Below are positions 17,391 through 25,511 of a DNA stretch of 64,000 bases, in pieces. Each line of letters opens with the position of its first letter. Within the stretch, counting starts at the first letter, position 1. The notes under the pieces were generated by a model. It did not search any database. It was not told the DNA's origin and saw only the letters and a list, made by a program, of their open reading frames with translations. Position numbers and translations under genes: made by a program. The stretch comes from CAWIXB01 sp963839955 (GTDB lineage: Bacteria; Actinomycetota; Actinomycetes; JACCUZ01), in NCBI GenBank assembly GCA_963839955.1, contig CAWIXB010000001.1:2356001-2420000 (forward strand), read 5' to 3'.

Positions 17391-18172
17391 GGCTGCTCAC
17401 TCTCGCTCTGCTTCTGCGGCGCGGTGGCCGGCGAGGCCGACGGCTGGTTCTCGATCTGCGGCGGCGCCCCGCCCGAGCCGAGCTCGTTCTTGAGACGGGC
17501 CATCTCGAGCTCGACCTCGCTGCCGCTCGTCATCGCGTCGAGCTCGGCGCCGATGTCGTCCTTCGCCGTGCCGGTCGGGTCGTCGAGTGCGCCGCTCGCA
17601 AGCAGCTCGTCGATCGCGCCGGCCCGGGCCTGCATCGCCTGCGTCTTGTCCTCCGCGCGCTGCACGGCCAGCCCGACGTCGCCCATCTCCTCGGAGATGC
17701 CGGAGAACGCCTCGCCGATCTTCGTCTGCGCCTCGGCTGCGGTGTAGGTGGCCTTGATGGTCTCCTTGCGCGTCCGGAACGCGTCGACCTTGGCCTGCAG
17801 CCGCTGCGCGGCGAGGGTGAGCTTCTCCTCTTCCGCCTGCAGGGCCGCGTGCTGGGCGCCGAGCTCGGTCTGTTGCTGCTGGACGGCCGCACGCCGGGTC
17901 AACGCTTCACGCGCGAGGTCCTCACGACCCGCCGCGAGCGCCTGGCGACCTTGGCCCTCGAGCTTGTCGGACTGCTGCTGGAGCTGCCCCACCTGAAGCT
18001 CGAGCCGCTTGCGCGAGGTCGCGACGTCGGCGACACCTCGACGGACCTTCTGCAGCAGCTCGAGCTGCTTGGAGTAGGAGTAGTCGAGGGTCTCGCGCGG
18101 ATCCTCGGCCTTATCAAGTGCCTTGTTGGCTTTGGCCTTGAAGACCAGGGAGAGCCGCTTCATGATGCTCAT
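17387..18172 (-). CDS. pspA: PspA/IM30-family membrane-stress protein
   Basis: 261 residues from the ATG at 18172 (MSIMKRLSLVFKAKANKALD). Nine more codons are open upstream but unlike the family, and an ATG at 18163 is also possible. Long coiled-coil helices run from about residue 20 to 220, as in PspA/Vipp1 (ESCRT-III-like), with DPRETLDYSY near residue 25. The protein coats damaged inner membrane. It leads the psp operon, divergent from the DUF3043 gene. A Pro/Ser/Gln-rich C-terminal tail is added. Confidence 0.93.
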   Translation of the reverse strand: MSIMKRLSLVFKAKANKALDKAEDPRETLDYSYSKQLELLQKVRRGVADVATSRKRLELQVGQLQQQSDKLEGQGRQALAAGREDLAREALTRRAAVQQQQTELGAQHAALQAEEEKLTLAAQRLQAKVDAFRTRKETIKATYTAAEAQTKIGEAFSGISEEMGDVGLAVQRAEDKTQAMQARAGAIDELLASGALDDPTGTAKDDIGAELDAMTSGSEVELEMARLKNELGSGGAPPQIENQPSASPATAPQKQSESEQP

Positions 18173-18273
18173 CGGGTCAAACGTCCCCTTCGTCGGCACA
18201 CGGATCTGCTGCCCCAGCGTAGATCGCCACCTAGATTGCCGACGACCGCCAGAGGCTCGGAGTTCCCGCTAGG

Positions 18274-18279
18274 TAGTCT
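18274..18279 (+). promoter_or_regulatory. -10 element (TAGTCT), predicted leaderless start
   Basis: TAGTCT lies 7 nt before the GTG at 18287, consistent with a leaderless transcript for the DUF3043 gene. It sits in the 114-nt gap shared with the divergent psp operon. Confidence 0.5.
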
Positions 18280-18286
18280 GTGCCGG

Positions 18287-18874
18287 GTGTTCGGACGAAG
18301 CAACAGGTCGGCGCCACCCGCGGCCGAGCCGACAACCGCCCCTGACAAGGACGGCGGAAAGGGGCGTCCGACCCCCAAGCGGCGCGAGGCCGAGCGCGGT
18401 CGGCGCCGGGCCATCGCGGCCCCGAAGGACCGCAAAGAGGCCATGCGCCGGGCCCGCGAGCGCCAGCGCGAGAGCCGCAAGGAGACGATCGCCGCGCTTC
18501 GAGCGGGCGACGAGCGCCACTTCCCGCCGCGCGACCGCGGTCGAGTACGCCGTTATGCACGCGACGTCGTCGACGCACGCCGCTCCGTGGCCGAGTTCTT
18601 CCTGCCGCTGGCGCTCGTCACGCTCGTCCTGACCCTGTGGAACGACGAGGCGGTCAACCGCATCGGCGGCACGCTCTGGATGGTGCTGGTCGTGCTGATC
18701 ATCGCCGACTCGTTCGTGCTCTCCTTCCGCCTGCGCCGAGGGCTGCGCCGGGCCGTCCCGGGCGAGAGCCACCGCGGCGCGGTCCCCTACGCGCTGATGC
18801 GCAGCATGCAGATCAGGCGGATGCGCGTGCCCCCCGCCCGGGTCAAGCCCGGCGGACGCCCCGCCAGCCACTGA
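18287..18874 (+). CDS. DUF3043 membrane protein
   Basis: 195 residues from the GTG at 18287. The long open frame upstream is the antisense shadow of pspA. The N-terminal 80 residues are very basic (PKRREAERGRRRAIAAPKDRKEAMRRARE), followed by RRYARDVVDARRSVAEFF and two membrane helices, with a basic C-terminal tail. This is the DUF3043 pattern, common and uncharacterised in actinobacteria. Confidence 0.85.
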   Translation: MFGRSNRSAPPAAEPTTAPDKDGGKGRPTPKRREAERGRRRAIAAPKDRKEAMRRARERQRESRKETIAALRAGDERHFPPRDRGRVRRYARDVVDARRSVAEFFLPLALVTLVLTLWNDEAVNRIGGTLWMVLVVLIIADSFVLSFRLRRGLRRAVPGESHRGAVPYALMRSMQIRRMRVPPARVKPGGRPASH

Positions 18875-18925
18875 CCGAGTGGGTCTGGGCGGCGACCCTC
18901 GCCGTCGGCACCGCGAAACATTGCT

Positions 18926-18931
18926 TAGGCT
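18926..18931 (+). promoter_or_regulatory. -10 element (TAGGCT), predicted leaderless start
   Basis: TAGGCT lies 6 nt before the ATG at 18938. No ribosome binding site fits this ATG better, so the aldo/keto reductase mRNA is probably leaderless. Confidence 0.5.
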
Positions 18932-18937
18932 CGGAGC

Positions 18938-19939
18938 ATGGAATTTCGACACCTGGGCCGGAGCGGCCTGTTCATCAGTGAGATCTCCTACGGCAACTGG
19001 CTGACGCACGGCGGGCAGGTCGAAGAGGACCAGGCGCAAGCCTGCGTCCGCGCAGCACTCGATGAGGGCATCACCACGTTCGACACCGCCGACGTCTACT
19101 CGGCGGGGCGCGCGGAGGCTGTGCTCGGCCGGGCCCTGAAGGGCCAGCGCCGCGAGGGACTCGAGGTCTTCACGAAGGTCTTCTGGCCGATGGGTGAGGG
19201 GCGCAACGACCGCGGCCTGTCCGGCAAGCACATCCGCGAGGCGATCGACGCGTCGCTGCGCCGCCTCGGCATGGACTACGTCGACCTCTACCAGGCCCAC
19301 CGCTACGACCACTCGACTCCGCTCGAGGAGACGATGCAGGCCTTCGGCGATGTCGTTCGCGCCGGGAAGGCCCACTACATCGGCGTCTCAGAGTGGACGG
19401 CCGACCAGCTGCGTGAGGGCAAGAAGCTCGCCGACGAGCTCGGCTTCGGACTGATCTCCAACCAGCCGCAGTACTCCGCCCTGTGGCGGGTCATCGAGAG
19501 CGAGGTCGTGCCCGCGTCCGAGGAGCTGGGCATCGGACAGGTCGTGTGGTCTCCGCTGGCCGGCGGCGTGCTCACCGGCAAGTACCGGCCGGGCGAGACA
19601 GCACCGGCCGGGTCCCGCGCTGCCGACCCGGACCTCAAGAATTTCGTCGACAAGTGGATGCAGGACGACGTGCTCAAGCGGGTCGAGGAGCTGCGTCCGC
19701 TCGCCGACGACGCGGGCTTGTCGGTCGCCGCGCTCTCCGTCGCCTGGGTCCTGGCGAACCCCAACGTCTCGTCGGCCATCATCGGCGCGACCCGCCCGGA
19801 GCAGGTCGCCGACAACGCCCGCGCCGCCGGCGTACGTCTCGACCCGGCCGTCAAGGCACGCATCGACGAGCTGCTCGCGCCGGTCGCGATCACCGACCCG
19901 GCCGAGACGGCGAAGTTCAGCCCGCGCAGGCGCGACTGA
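18938..19939 (+). CDS. Aldo/keto reductase (Kv-beta/YghZ type)
   Basis: 333 residues. It is a TIM-barrel AKR with FDTADVYSAGRAE near residue 47 (catalytic Asp and Tyr), the Lys in LEVFTKV near 87 and the His in LYQAHRYD near 122. A C-terminal NADPH-binding IIGATRPEQVADN near 288 is present. It resembles Kv-beta/YghZ reductases acting on small aldehydes such as methylglyoxal. The actual substrate is unknown. It is a single gene convergent with the small gene at 19943. Confidence 0.92.
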   Translation: MEFRHLGRSGLFISEISYGNWLTHGGQVEEDQAQACVRAALDEGITTFDTADVYSAGRAEAVLGRALKGQRREGLEVFTKVFWPMGEGRNDRGLSGKHIREAIDASLRRLGMDYVDLYQAHRYDHSTPLEETMQAFGDVVRAGKAHYIGVSEWTADQLREGKKLADELGFGLISNQPQYSALWRVIESEVVPASEELGIGQVVWSPLAGGVLTGKYRPGETAPAGSRAADPDLKNFVDKWMQDDVLKRVEELRPLADDAGLSVAALSVAWVLANPNVSSAIIGATRPEQVADNARAAGVRLDPAVKARIDELLAPVAITDPAETAKFSPRRRD

Positions 19940-19942
19940 CCG

Positions 19943-20149
19943 TCACGCGGGGTGCAGGCTCATCGGGCCGTAGACGACCAGGTCGCCCTCCAGCAGGGTG
20001 ACCTGGTCGACGCCGCGGGACAGCAGGTCCTGCCACGACTCACCGATCCACGTCTCGGCGTCGGCCTGGCTCGGGAACCGCTCCTTGAGCGGCGCGTCGC
20101 CGGTCACCGCCGCGCCGTCGGAGGTCTCGTACCGCCACGTGAAGGGCAT
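19943..20149 (-). CDS. Small conserved-looking hypothetical protein (68 aa)
   Basis: The ATG at 20149 (MPFTWRYE) is preferred over a GTG three codons upstream. The sequence has aromatic and acidic residues (FPSQADAETWIGESWQDLL and VTLLEGDLVVYGPMSLHPA), a compact domain without membrane helix or Cys. It fits small actinobacterial proteins of unknown function by composition, but I cannot name a family. It ends 3 nt from the aldo/keto reductase stop. Confidence 0.7.
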   Translation of the reverse strand: MPFTWRYETSDGAAVTGDAPLKERFPSQADAETWIGESWQDLLSRGVDQVTLLEGDLVVYGPMSLHPA

Positions 20150-20259
20150 CGCTCGCACCTGTTCCGCATCGCCGCCAAGTCGGACAGGACGCTACCGCGC
20201 GGGGTTTGACGTGACACTGCCCCGCGTGGTCTAGTCCGCACGAAGGCCTGCACCGCCAC

Positions 20260-20380
20260 AACTGAACACGCGCCTGTGCAGGGGAAGCCGGTCCAAAGCC
20301 GGCGCTGACCCGCAACCGTAGGCCGCATCCCGAGTTCCTCGGGCGGCGGCGAGCCGGAGCACCTGGCAGGCGCGAACGGC
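20260..20380 (+). ncRNA. Cobalamin riboswitch (aptamer)
   Basis: The highly conserved core is present: GGGGAAGCCGGT, AAAGCCGGCGCTGAC, then CCGCAACCGT and GGAGCACCTGGCAGG. The closing stem P1 pairs CGCGCCTG (20269-20276) with CAGGCGCG (20367-20374). This is the actinobacterial adenosylcobalamin-type form. It precedes the cobalamin capture and ECF uptake operon and should repress it when cobalamin is plentiful. Confidence 0.93.
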
Positions 20381-20441
20381 TCCACTCATTCCGTCGAGGC
20401 ATACGGGGCGGGAGCCCGGATCATCACCAGGTCCGACTCTT

Positions 20442-20477
20442 ACGCCCCCCACGCGCCACCGTGCGCGTCGGGGGCGT
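20442..20477 (+). terminator. Riboswitch expression-platform hairpin
   Basis: ACGCCCCC (20442-20449) pairs with GGGGGCGT (20470-20477), and CGCGC (20452-20456) with GCGCG (20463-20467). The strong GC stem lies between the aptamer and the first gene. It is likely the terminator or sequestering stem controlled by cobalamin binding. No long T-run follows. Confidence 0.6.
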
Positions 20478-20536
20478 CGTCGTTCTGGGCGAGGAGACGG
20501 CGACCGTCGCAGCTCGCTCCCCCTGGAAGGCACAGC

Positions 20537-21823
20537 ATGTCCATGACCCGCCACATCGGCCGCGCCGGTGCTTTGTTGCTCACCACCGCAGCCGTACTGC
20601 TGGGCGCCGCCGCCCCGTCGTCGGCCGCCACCACCGACGACCCGGCCGAGGCCGGCGCCGGCTGGCTCGAGAGCAAGCTGGCCGACGGCGACCACCTCGA
20701 GGTCGAATTCGACGGCCAGTCGTTCCCCGACTACGGGCTGACCGCCGACGCCGTCCTCGCTTTCGACTCCGCACGTGTCGCCCAGGACGCTGCCGGCCGC
20801 GCCACCGACTACCTCGCCGCCAACGTCGGCGCCTATGCCGGTGACGGCACGACCGAGTCGTACGCCGGGCCGCTGGCCAAGCTCATCAACGTGAGCGCAG
20901 CGCAGGGCGCGGACCCGACGTCGTTCGGCGGTCGCAACCTTGTCGACGACCTGACCGCCCTCGAGTGCGGCTCGGTGCACCGCACGGACTGCGAAGCGGA
21001 AGACACCGGCCGGTTCAGCGACAAGAGCGCCTTCGGCAACTTCAGCAACGGCATCGGCCAGTCACTCGCGCTCATCGGCCTCAAGCGCGCAACGACCACC
21101 GGCCCGTCGGCCGCTGCGATCACGTTCCTCGTCGAGCAGCAGTGCGACGACGGCGGCTTCCCGGAGACGTTCCACCCGGACACATGCACGTCGTCGATCG
21201 ACACCACCGGCTTCGTGGCCCAGGCACTCCTGTACGCCGGCGGTCCTGCCGGGACAGGCAGCCGCACAGGACGCGATCGACTACCTGAAGTCGGTGCAGA
21301 ACGACGACGGGTCGTTCACCGGCAACGACAGCGACAACACCAACACGACTGCCCTCGCCGCGCAGGCGCTCGAGGCGGCCGGCGAGTCGACAGAAGCAGC
21401 GACCGACTTCATCGCCTCCCTGCAGTCCGGCTGCGACGCCCCGAAGGCCGACCGCGGAAAGATCGCGTACGACGCGAACGGCGGTGGCGACGACGTGCGG
21501 GCGAGCACCCAGGCGGTGCCGGCACTGGCGGGGGTGCCGATCGCCGCCGTCACCAGTGACGGTGCGGAGGCGGCTGCGCCGACCCTGACCTGCGCTACGC
21601 CCGAGCCGACCACGTCGTCACCGGCGCCGACGCCGACGGCACGCAGACGGCGGGGGGCGCGACGGCCGGCGGTGGATCCGGCGGCGACCAGGACCTCACG
21701 AACGGCGGCTCGATGCTGGCTGACACCGGCATCTCGCCGTGGCCGTTCAGCGCAGGCGCACTGCTGATCGCGGTCGGCACCGGCCTGCTGCTGCTCACCC
21801 GCCGGAGGGACGTCCGCTCGTGA
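20537..21823 (+). CDS. Cell-wall-anchored alpha-barrel (transcobalamin-like) protein, interrupted by two compensating frameshifts
   Basis: A signal peptide (ends near SSAATTDD) is followed by helical repeats of prenyltransferase/transcobalamin alpha-barrel look (SAAAITFLVEQQCDDGGFPE; AIDYLKSVQNDDGSF), a Pro/Thr linker, then SMLADTG, a hydrophobic stretch and RRRDVRS, a LAxTG-type sortase signal. The frame changes at GGG 21251-21253 (one extra G) and back near 21636-21641 (one base missing). As read, translation would end at 21559. The corrected stop (21821-21823) overlaps the next gene's GTG, supporting one original ORF of about 428 codons. Whether the shifts are real or sequence errors is unknown. 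Inferred role: surface cobalamin capture. Confidence 0.75.
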
Positions 21824-22737
21824 CTCGGGCGAAGTTCACTGTCAGCCGCGCGGTCGCGGCGCTGCTGGCCGCGGTCGGCTTGACGGCGTCCAGCCTGCTC
21901 GGCGTCGCCACCGCTCCGGCGGCGAGCGCGGCCGAGCCGTGCGTCGGTGTCATCGTCGACGGACGCCTGTTCGGCTCCAGCCTCACCTACTCGTGCGCGA
22001 GAGGTGACCCGAACAGCGGGCTGGCGGCCTTGCGGATGGCCGGCTACAGCTACACGCCGCGGCCGCGCGACAATCTCATCTGCCAGATCAACGGCCGCCC
22101 GGCGTGCACCGACACGACGACGGACACCTACTGGTCCTACTGGTACCGCGCGCCCGGGTCGAGCAGCTGGGTCTACAGCTCGCAGGGCGCCGGCAGCCAC
22201 GACCCGAAGCCGGGGTCGACGGAGGCGTGGGTGTGGCAGGACGGCGGGCGGCGCACCCCGCCGTCCATCGGCCAGCAGACCATCTGCCCGCAGCCGCAGG
22301 CCTCGGCCACCAAGAAGCCGACGTCGCGGCCCACGTCGGGAGGCGGGGGCTCCGGCGGAGGCGGCTCCGGCGGCTCCGGGGGCTCCGGCTCAGGTGACCA
22401 GGCGTCCGCACGTGCCAGCGCGCCCCCCGTGGGGGCGAGCAGTGCGGCCAAGACCAAGGCGAGCGCCGCGGCGAGAGCGAGCACCAGTGCCGCGAAGGCA
22501 GCGGCGAAGCGGAAGGCACAGAGCACGGCTACGACGTCGAGCTCACCGGCCTCGACATCGAGCGCCCCCTCGTCGAGCGCCGCAGCAACCGAGGCACAGC
22601 GCCTCGACAACGCCGTGGCCCCGACGTCCGGCGGCGGCGGTCCCCCGTGGCCGGGGCTGGTCGCGGGCGGTGCCCTGATCATCGGCATCGGCACGGCCGC
22701 AGCGGTGCGAGTCCTGCGCGCGCGGCGTCAGGTTTAG
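21820..22737 (+). CDS. Secreted/membrane-anchored protein with transcobalamin C-domain-like (DUF4430-like) region
   Basis: 305 residues from a GTG overlapping the preceding stop. Signal peptide (AAVGLTASSLLGVATAPAAS), then a domain of about 120 residues with INGRPACTDTTTDTYWSYWY and GSTEAWVWQDG, which resembles the transcobalamin C-terminal (DUF4430) beta domain. A Gly/Ser linker and Ala/Ser/Lys-rich coil follow, then one C-terminal helix (WPGLVAGGALIIGIGTAAAV) and a basic tail, without an LPxTG motif. Lying between the alpha-barrel protein and the ECF genes under a B12 riboswitch, it is inferred to bind cobalamin with its neighbour. The domain match is by eye. Confidence 0.7.
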   Translation: MTRAKFTVSRAVAALLAAVGLTASSLLGVATAPAASAAEPCVGVIVDGRLFGSSLTYSCARGDPNSGLAALRMAGYSYTPRPRDNLICQINGRPACTDTTTDTYWSYWYRAPGSSSWVYSSQGAGSHDPKPGSTEAWVWQDGGRRTPPSIGQQTICPQPQASATKKPTSRPTSGGGGSGGGGSGGSGGSGSGDQASARASAPPVGASSAAKTKASAAARASTSAAKAAAKRKAQSTATTSSSPASTSSAPSSSAAATEAQRLDNAVAPTSGGGGPPWPGLVAGGALIIGIGTAAAVRVLRARRQV

Positions 22738-22746
22738 TGTGCCGAA

Positions 22747-23886
22747 GTGACGAGCGCGCTCCGACCGCTCCCCCGCAACCTTCATCCCGGGGCGTGGTGG
22801 CTGTGGGCGATCGGGCTGGCGACGGCCGCGAGCCGCACGACGAACCCGATCCTGCTGCTGCTGGTGCTCGTCGTTGCGGGCTACGTGGTGGTGAGCCGCC
22901 GCACTCAGGCGCCGTGGGCACGTGCGTACGGCTTCTACCTCAAGATGGGGCTCGTCGTCATCGCGATCCGTGTCGTGTTCAGCGCGCTGTTCGGCGCGCC
23001 GGTCGAGGGCCATGTGCTGGTGACGCTGCCGGAGGTCGAGCTGCCCGAGTGGGCCGCGGGAGTGCGGCTCGGTGGTGAGGTCACCCTCGAAGGTGTCGTC
23101 GCGGCGGTCTACGACGGAATGCAGCTGGCCACGATGCTCGCCTGCGTCGGTGCCGCGAACGCGCTCGCCAACCCGAAGAGACTGCTCAAGGCGGTACCGG
23201 GCGCGCTCTACGAGGTGGGCGTTGCCGTCGTGGTCGCGCTGACGTTCTCGCCGCACCTGGTCGAGTCGGTATCGCGAGTCCGGGCCGCCCGCCGGCTGCG
23301 CGGTCGACGGGACCGCGGCCTGCGCGGCCTGCGCGGCGTCGCCATGCCGGTGCTCGAGGGCGCGCTCGAACGCTCCGTCGAGCTGGCCGCGGCCATGGAC
23401 GCGCGCGGGTACGGCCGCACCGAGGAGCGCGCGGGCGGGCGGCACGTGTCCGGCGCCCTCACGCTCGCCGGACTGATGGGTGCCTGCGTCGGTGCCTACG
23501 GTCTGCTCGACGCCGCATCGCCGCCGCTGCTCGGTCTTCCGCTGCTGGTGGTCGGCGGTGCGCTCGCCGCGGCAGGGCTCGCGGTCGGCGGTAGCCGGGC
23601 AGTCCGCAGCCGCTACCGCCCCGATCCGTGGGCCGCGCCCGAGTGGTTGGTGACGGCGAGCGGAACGGTGGCCGCGGTGGCACTGGTCGTCACCGCGGCG
23701 ACGGGCGGCGAGACGCTCGCCCCGTCGACATCGCCGTTGGCCTGGCCCGAGCTGCCCGTCGTACCCGCGCTGGGCATCCTCGTCGCGCTGTTGCCCGCGT
23801 GGCTCGCCCCCGTCCCGCCGGGTGTCGTCGGCACCCTGCGCGCACCCGGGCCCGCCGAGTCGCGCCGGCTCGAGGAGGTCGCGTGA
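22747..23886 (+). CDS. ECF transporter T component (CbiQ/EcfT family)
   Basis: 379 residues from a GTG. It has several membrane helices and the coupling region with Ala-Arg motifs (SRVRAARRLRGRRDRGLRG and AAAMDARGYGRTEERAGG, about residues 175-225) that contact the ATPases. An extra C-terminal pair of helices makes it longer than the usual 260 residues. It is the transmembrane coupling subunit of the cobalamin-regulated ECF transporter. The stop overlaps the ATPase gene (GTGA). Confidence 0.88.
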   Translation: MTSALRPLPRNLHPGAWWLWAIGLATAASRTTNPILLLLVLVVAGYVVVSRRTQAPWARAYGFYLKMGLVVIAIRVVFSALFGAPVEGHVLVTLPEVELPEWAAGVRLGGEVTLEGVVAAVYDGMQLATMLACVGAANALANPKRLLKAVPGALYEVGVAVVVALTFSPHLVESVSRVRAARRLRGRRDRGLRGLRGVAMPVLEGALERSVELAAAMDARGYGRTEERAGGRHVSGALTLAGLMGACVGAYGLLDAASPPLLGLPLLVVGGALAAAGLAVGGSRAVRSRYRPDPWAAPEWLVTASGTVAAVALVVTAATGGETLAPSTSPLAWPELPVVPALGILVALLPAWLAPVPPGVVGTLRAPGPAESRRLEEVA

Positions 23887-25511
23887 TCCGTTTCGAGCGG
23901 GTGACGGTGCGCTACCCGGGCAGCGAGCGGTCGGTGCTCTCGCAGGTCGACCTGCACGTCCCCGAGGGAGAGATGTGCCTCGTCATCGGGCGCACCGGGT
24001 CGGGCAAGTCGACGTTGCTGAAGGCGGTCAACGGGCTGGTGCCGCACTTCACCGGTGGCGTGCTGTCGGGTCGCGTCCGCGTCGCCGGCCGTGACACCCG
24101 CGACCATCCGCCGCGCGAGCTCGCCGACGTCGTCGGCTACGTCGGACAGGACCCGCTGGCGACGTTCGTGACCGACGTCGTCGAGGAGGAGCTCGCCTAC
24201 GGCATGGAGTCGCAGGGCGTCGCGCCCGACGTGATGCGCCGCAGGGTCGAGGAGACGCTCGACGTGCTCGGCATGGCCGCGGTGCGCGACCGTCCGCTGG
24301 CGAGCCTGTCGGCCGGTCAGCAGCAACGAGTGGCCATCGGCTCGGTGCTCGCCGCTCATCCTCGCGTCCTCGTGCTCGACGAACCAACCTCGGCACTCGA
24401 CCCCTCCGCGGCCGAGGAGGTGCTCGCACTTCTCCAACGGCTGGTGCACGACCTCGGCATGACGGTCCTGCTGGCCGAGCACCGGCTCGAGCGAGTTGTG
24501 CAGTACGCCGACCGCGTGGTGCTCGTGCCCGGTCAGGGTCGCCCCCTCGTCGTCGGCGACCCGCACGACGTCATGGCGTCCGCCCCGGTCGCGCCCCCGG
24601 TGGTCGAGCTGGGACGGCTGGCGGGGTGGTCCCCGTTGCCACTGTCCGTGCGTGACGCGCGCCGGCGAGCCGGCGACCTGCGCGACCGGCTGGCGGTCGC
24701 CGCCTCCGGGACCGGAGCACTTCCGGCGCCAGCGACCCACACCGAGGGCGAGGTCGTCGCACAGGCGCGTGGTCTGGTCGCGAAGTACGGCGACGTGCTG
24801 GCGCTGCGTGCCGTGGACCTGACCGTGCGGCGCGGTGAGGTCGTCGCCCTGATGGGGCGCAACGGGGCCGGCAAGTCGACGTTCCTCGCGACTCTGGTCG
24901 GGATGCGCCGGCCGGCTGACGGGTCGGTACAGGTGCAGGGACATGCACCCGCCGACCTCAAGCCGCGCGATCTGGTCCGCCGCGTCGGGTTGGTGCCGCA
25001 GGAACCGGCCGACCTGCTCTACGCCGACACCGTCCGCGAGGAGTGCGTGCAGGCGGACCGTGACGCGGACGCGCCGGCCGGACGTGCCGCGGACATCTTC
25101 GACCGGCTCGTGCCCGGTGTGGACCACGAGCTCCACCCGCGCGACCTGTCGGAGGGGCAGCGCCTCGCACTCGCCCTCGCGGTCGTGCTGGCCGGACGAC
25201 CACCGCTGCTGCTGCTCGACGAGCCGACACGTGGGCTCGACTACCCCGGCAAGCAGCGGCTCGCCGCCACCTTGTCCGCACTCGCGCGTGAGGGTCACGC
25301 CATCGTCGTCGCGACCCATGATGTCGAGCTCGCCGTCACCATCGCCGACCGGACCGTCGTCGTCGCCGAGGGAGAGGTCGTCAGCGACGGCCCGACCCGC
25401 GACGTGGTCGTCGCATCGCCGGCGTTCGCACCGCAGGTGGCGAAGGTGCTGGCTCCGTCCCCGTGGCTCACCGTCGCCGAGGTGGCCACTGCGTTGAGGA
25501 ACGCCGGATGA
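23883..25511 (+). CDS. ECF transporter A component: fused tandem ABC ATPases
   Basis: 542 residues from a GTG. Two ABC domains: Walker A GRTGSGKST near residue 38 with LSAGQQQR and LVLDEPTSALD, then Walker A GRNGAGKST near residue 328 with LSEGQRLALAL (degenerate signature) and LLLDEPTRGLD. This fuses EcfA1 and EcfA2 into one chain. It powers uptake through the T and S components. Overlapping stops and starts on both sides show tight translational coupling. Confidence 0.93.
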   Translation: MIRFERVTVRYPGSERSVLSQVDLHVPEGEMCLVIGRTGSGKSTLLKAVNGLVPHFTGGVLSGRVRVAGRDTRDHPPRELADVVGYVGQDPLATFVTDVVEEELAYGMESQGVAPDVMRRRVEETLDVLGMAAVRDRPLASLSAGQQQRVAIGSVLAAHPRVLVLDEPTSALDPSAAEEVLALLQRLVHDLGMTVLLAEHRLERVVQYADRVVLVPGQGRPLVVGDPHDVMASAPVAPPVVELGRLAGWSPLPLSVRDARRRAGDLRDRLAVAASGTGALPAPATHTEGEVVAQARGLVAKYGDVLALRAVDLTVRRGEVVALMGRNGAGKSTFLATLVGMRRPADGSVQVQGHAPADLKPRDLVRRVGLVPQEPADLLYADTVREECVQADRDADAPAGRAADIFDRLVPGVDHELHPRDLSEGQRLALALAVVLAGRPPLLLLDEPTRGLDYPGKQRLAATLSALAREGHAIVVATHDVELAVTIADRTVVVAEGEVVSDGPTRDVVVASPAFAPQVAKVLAPSPWLTVAEVATALRNAG

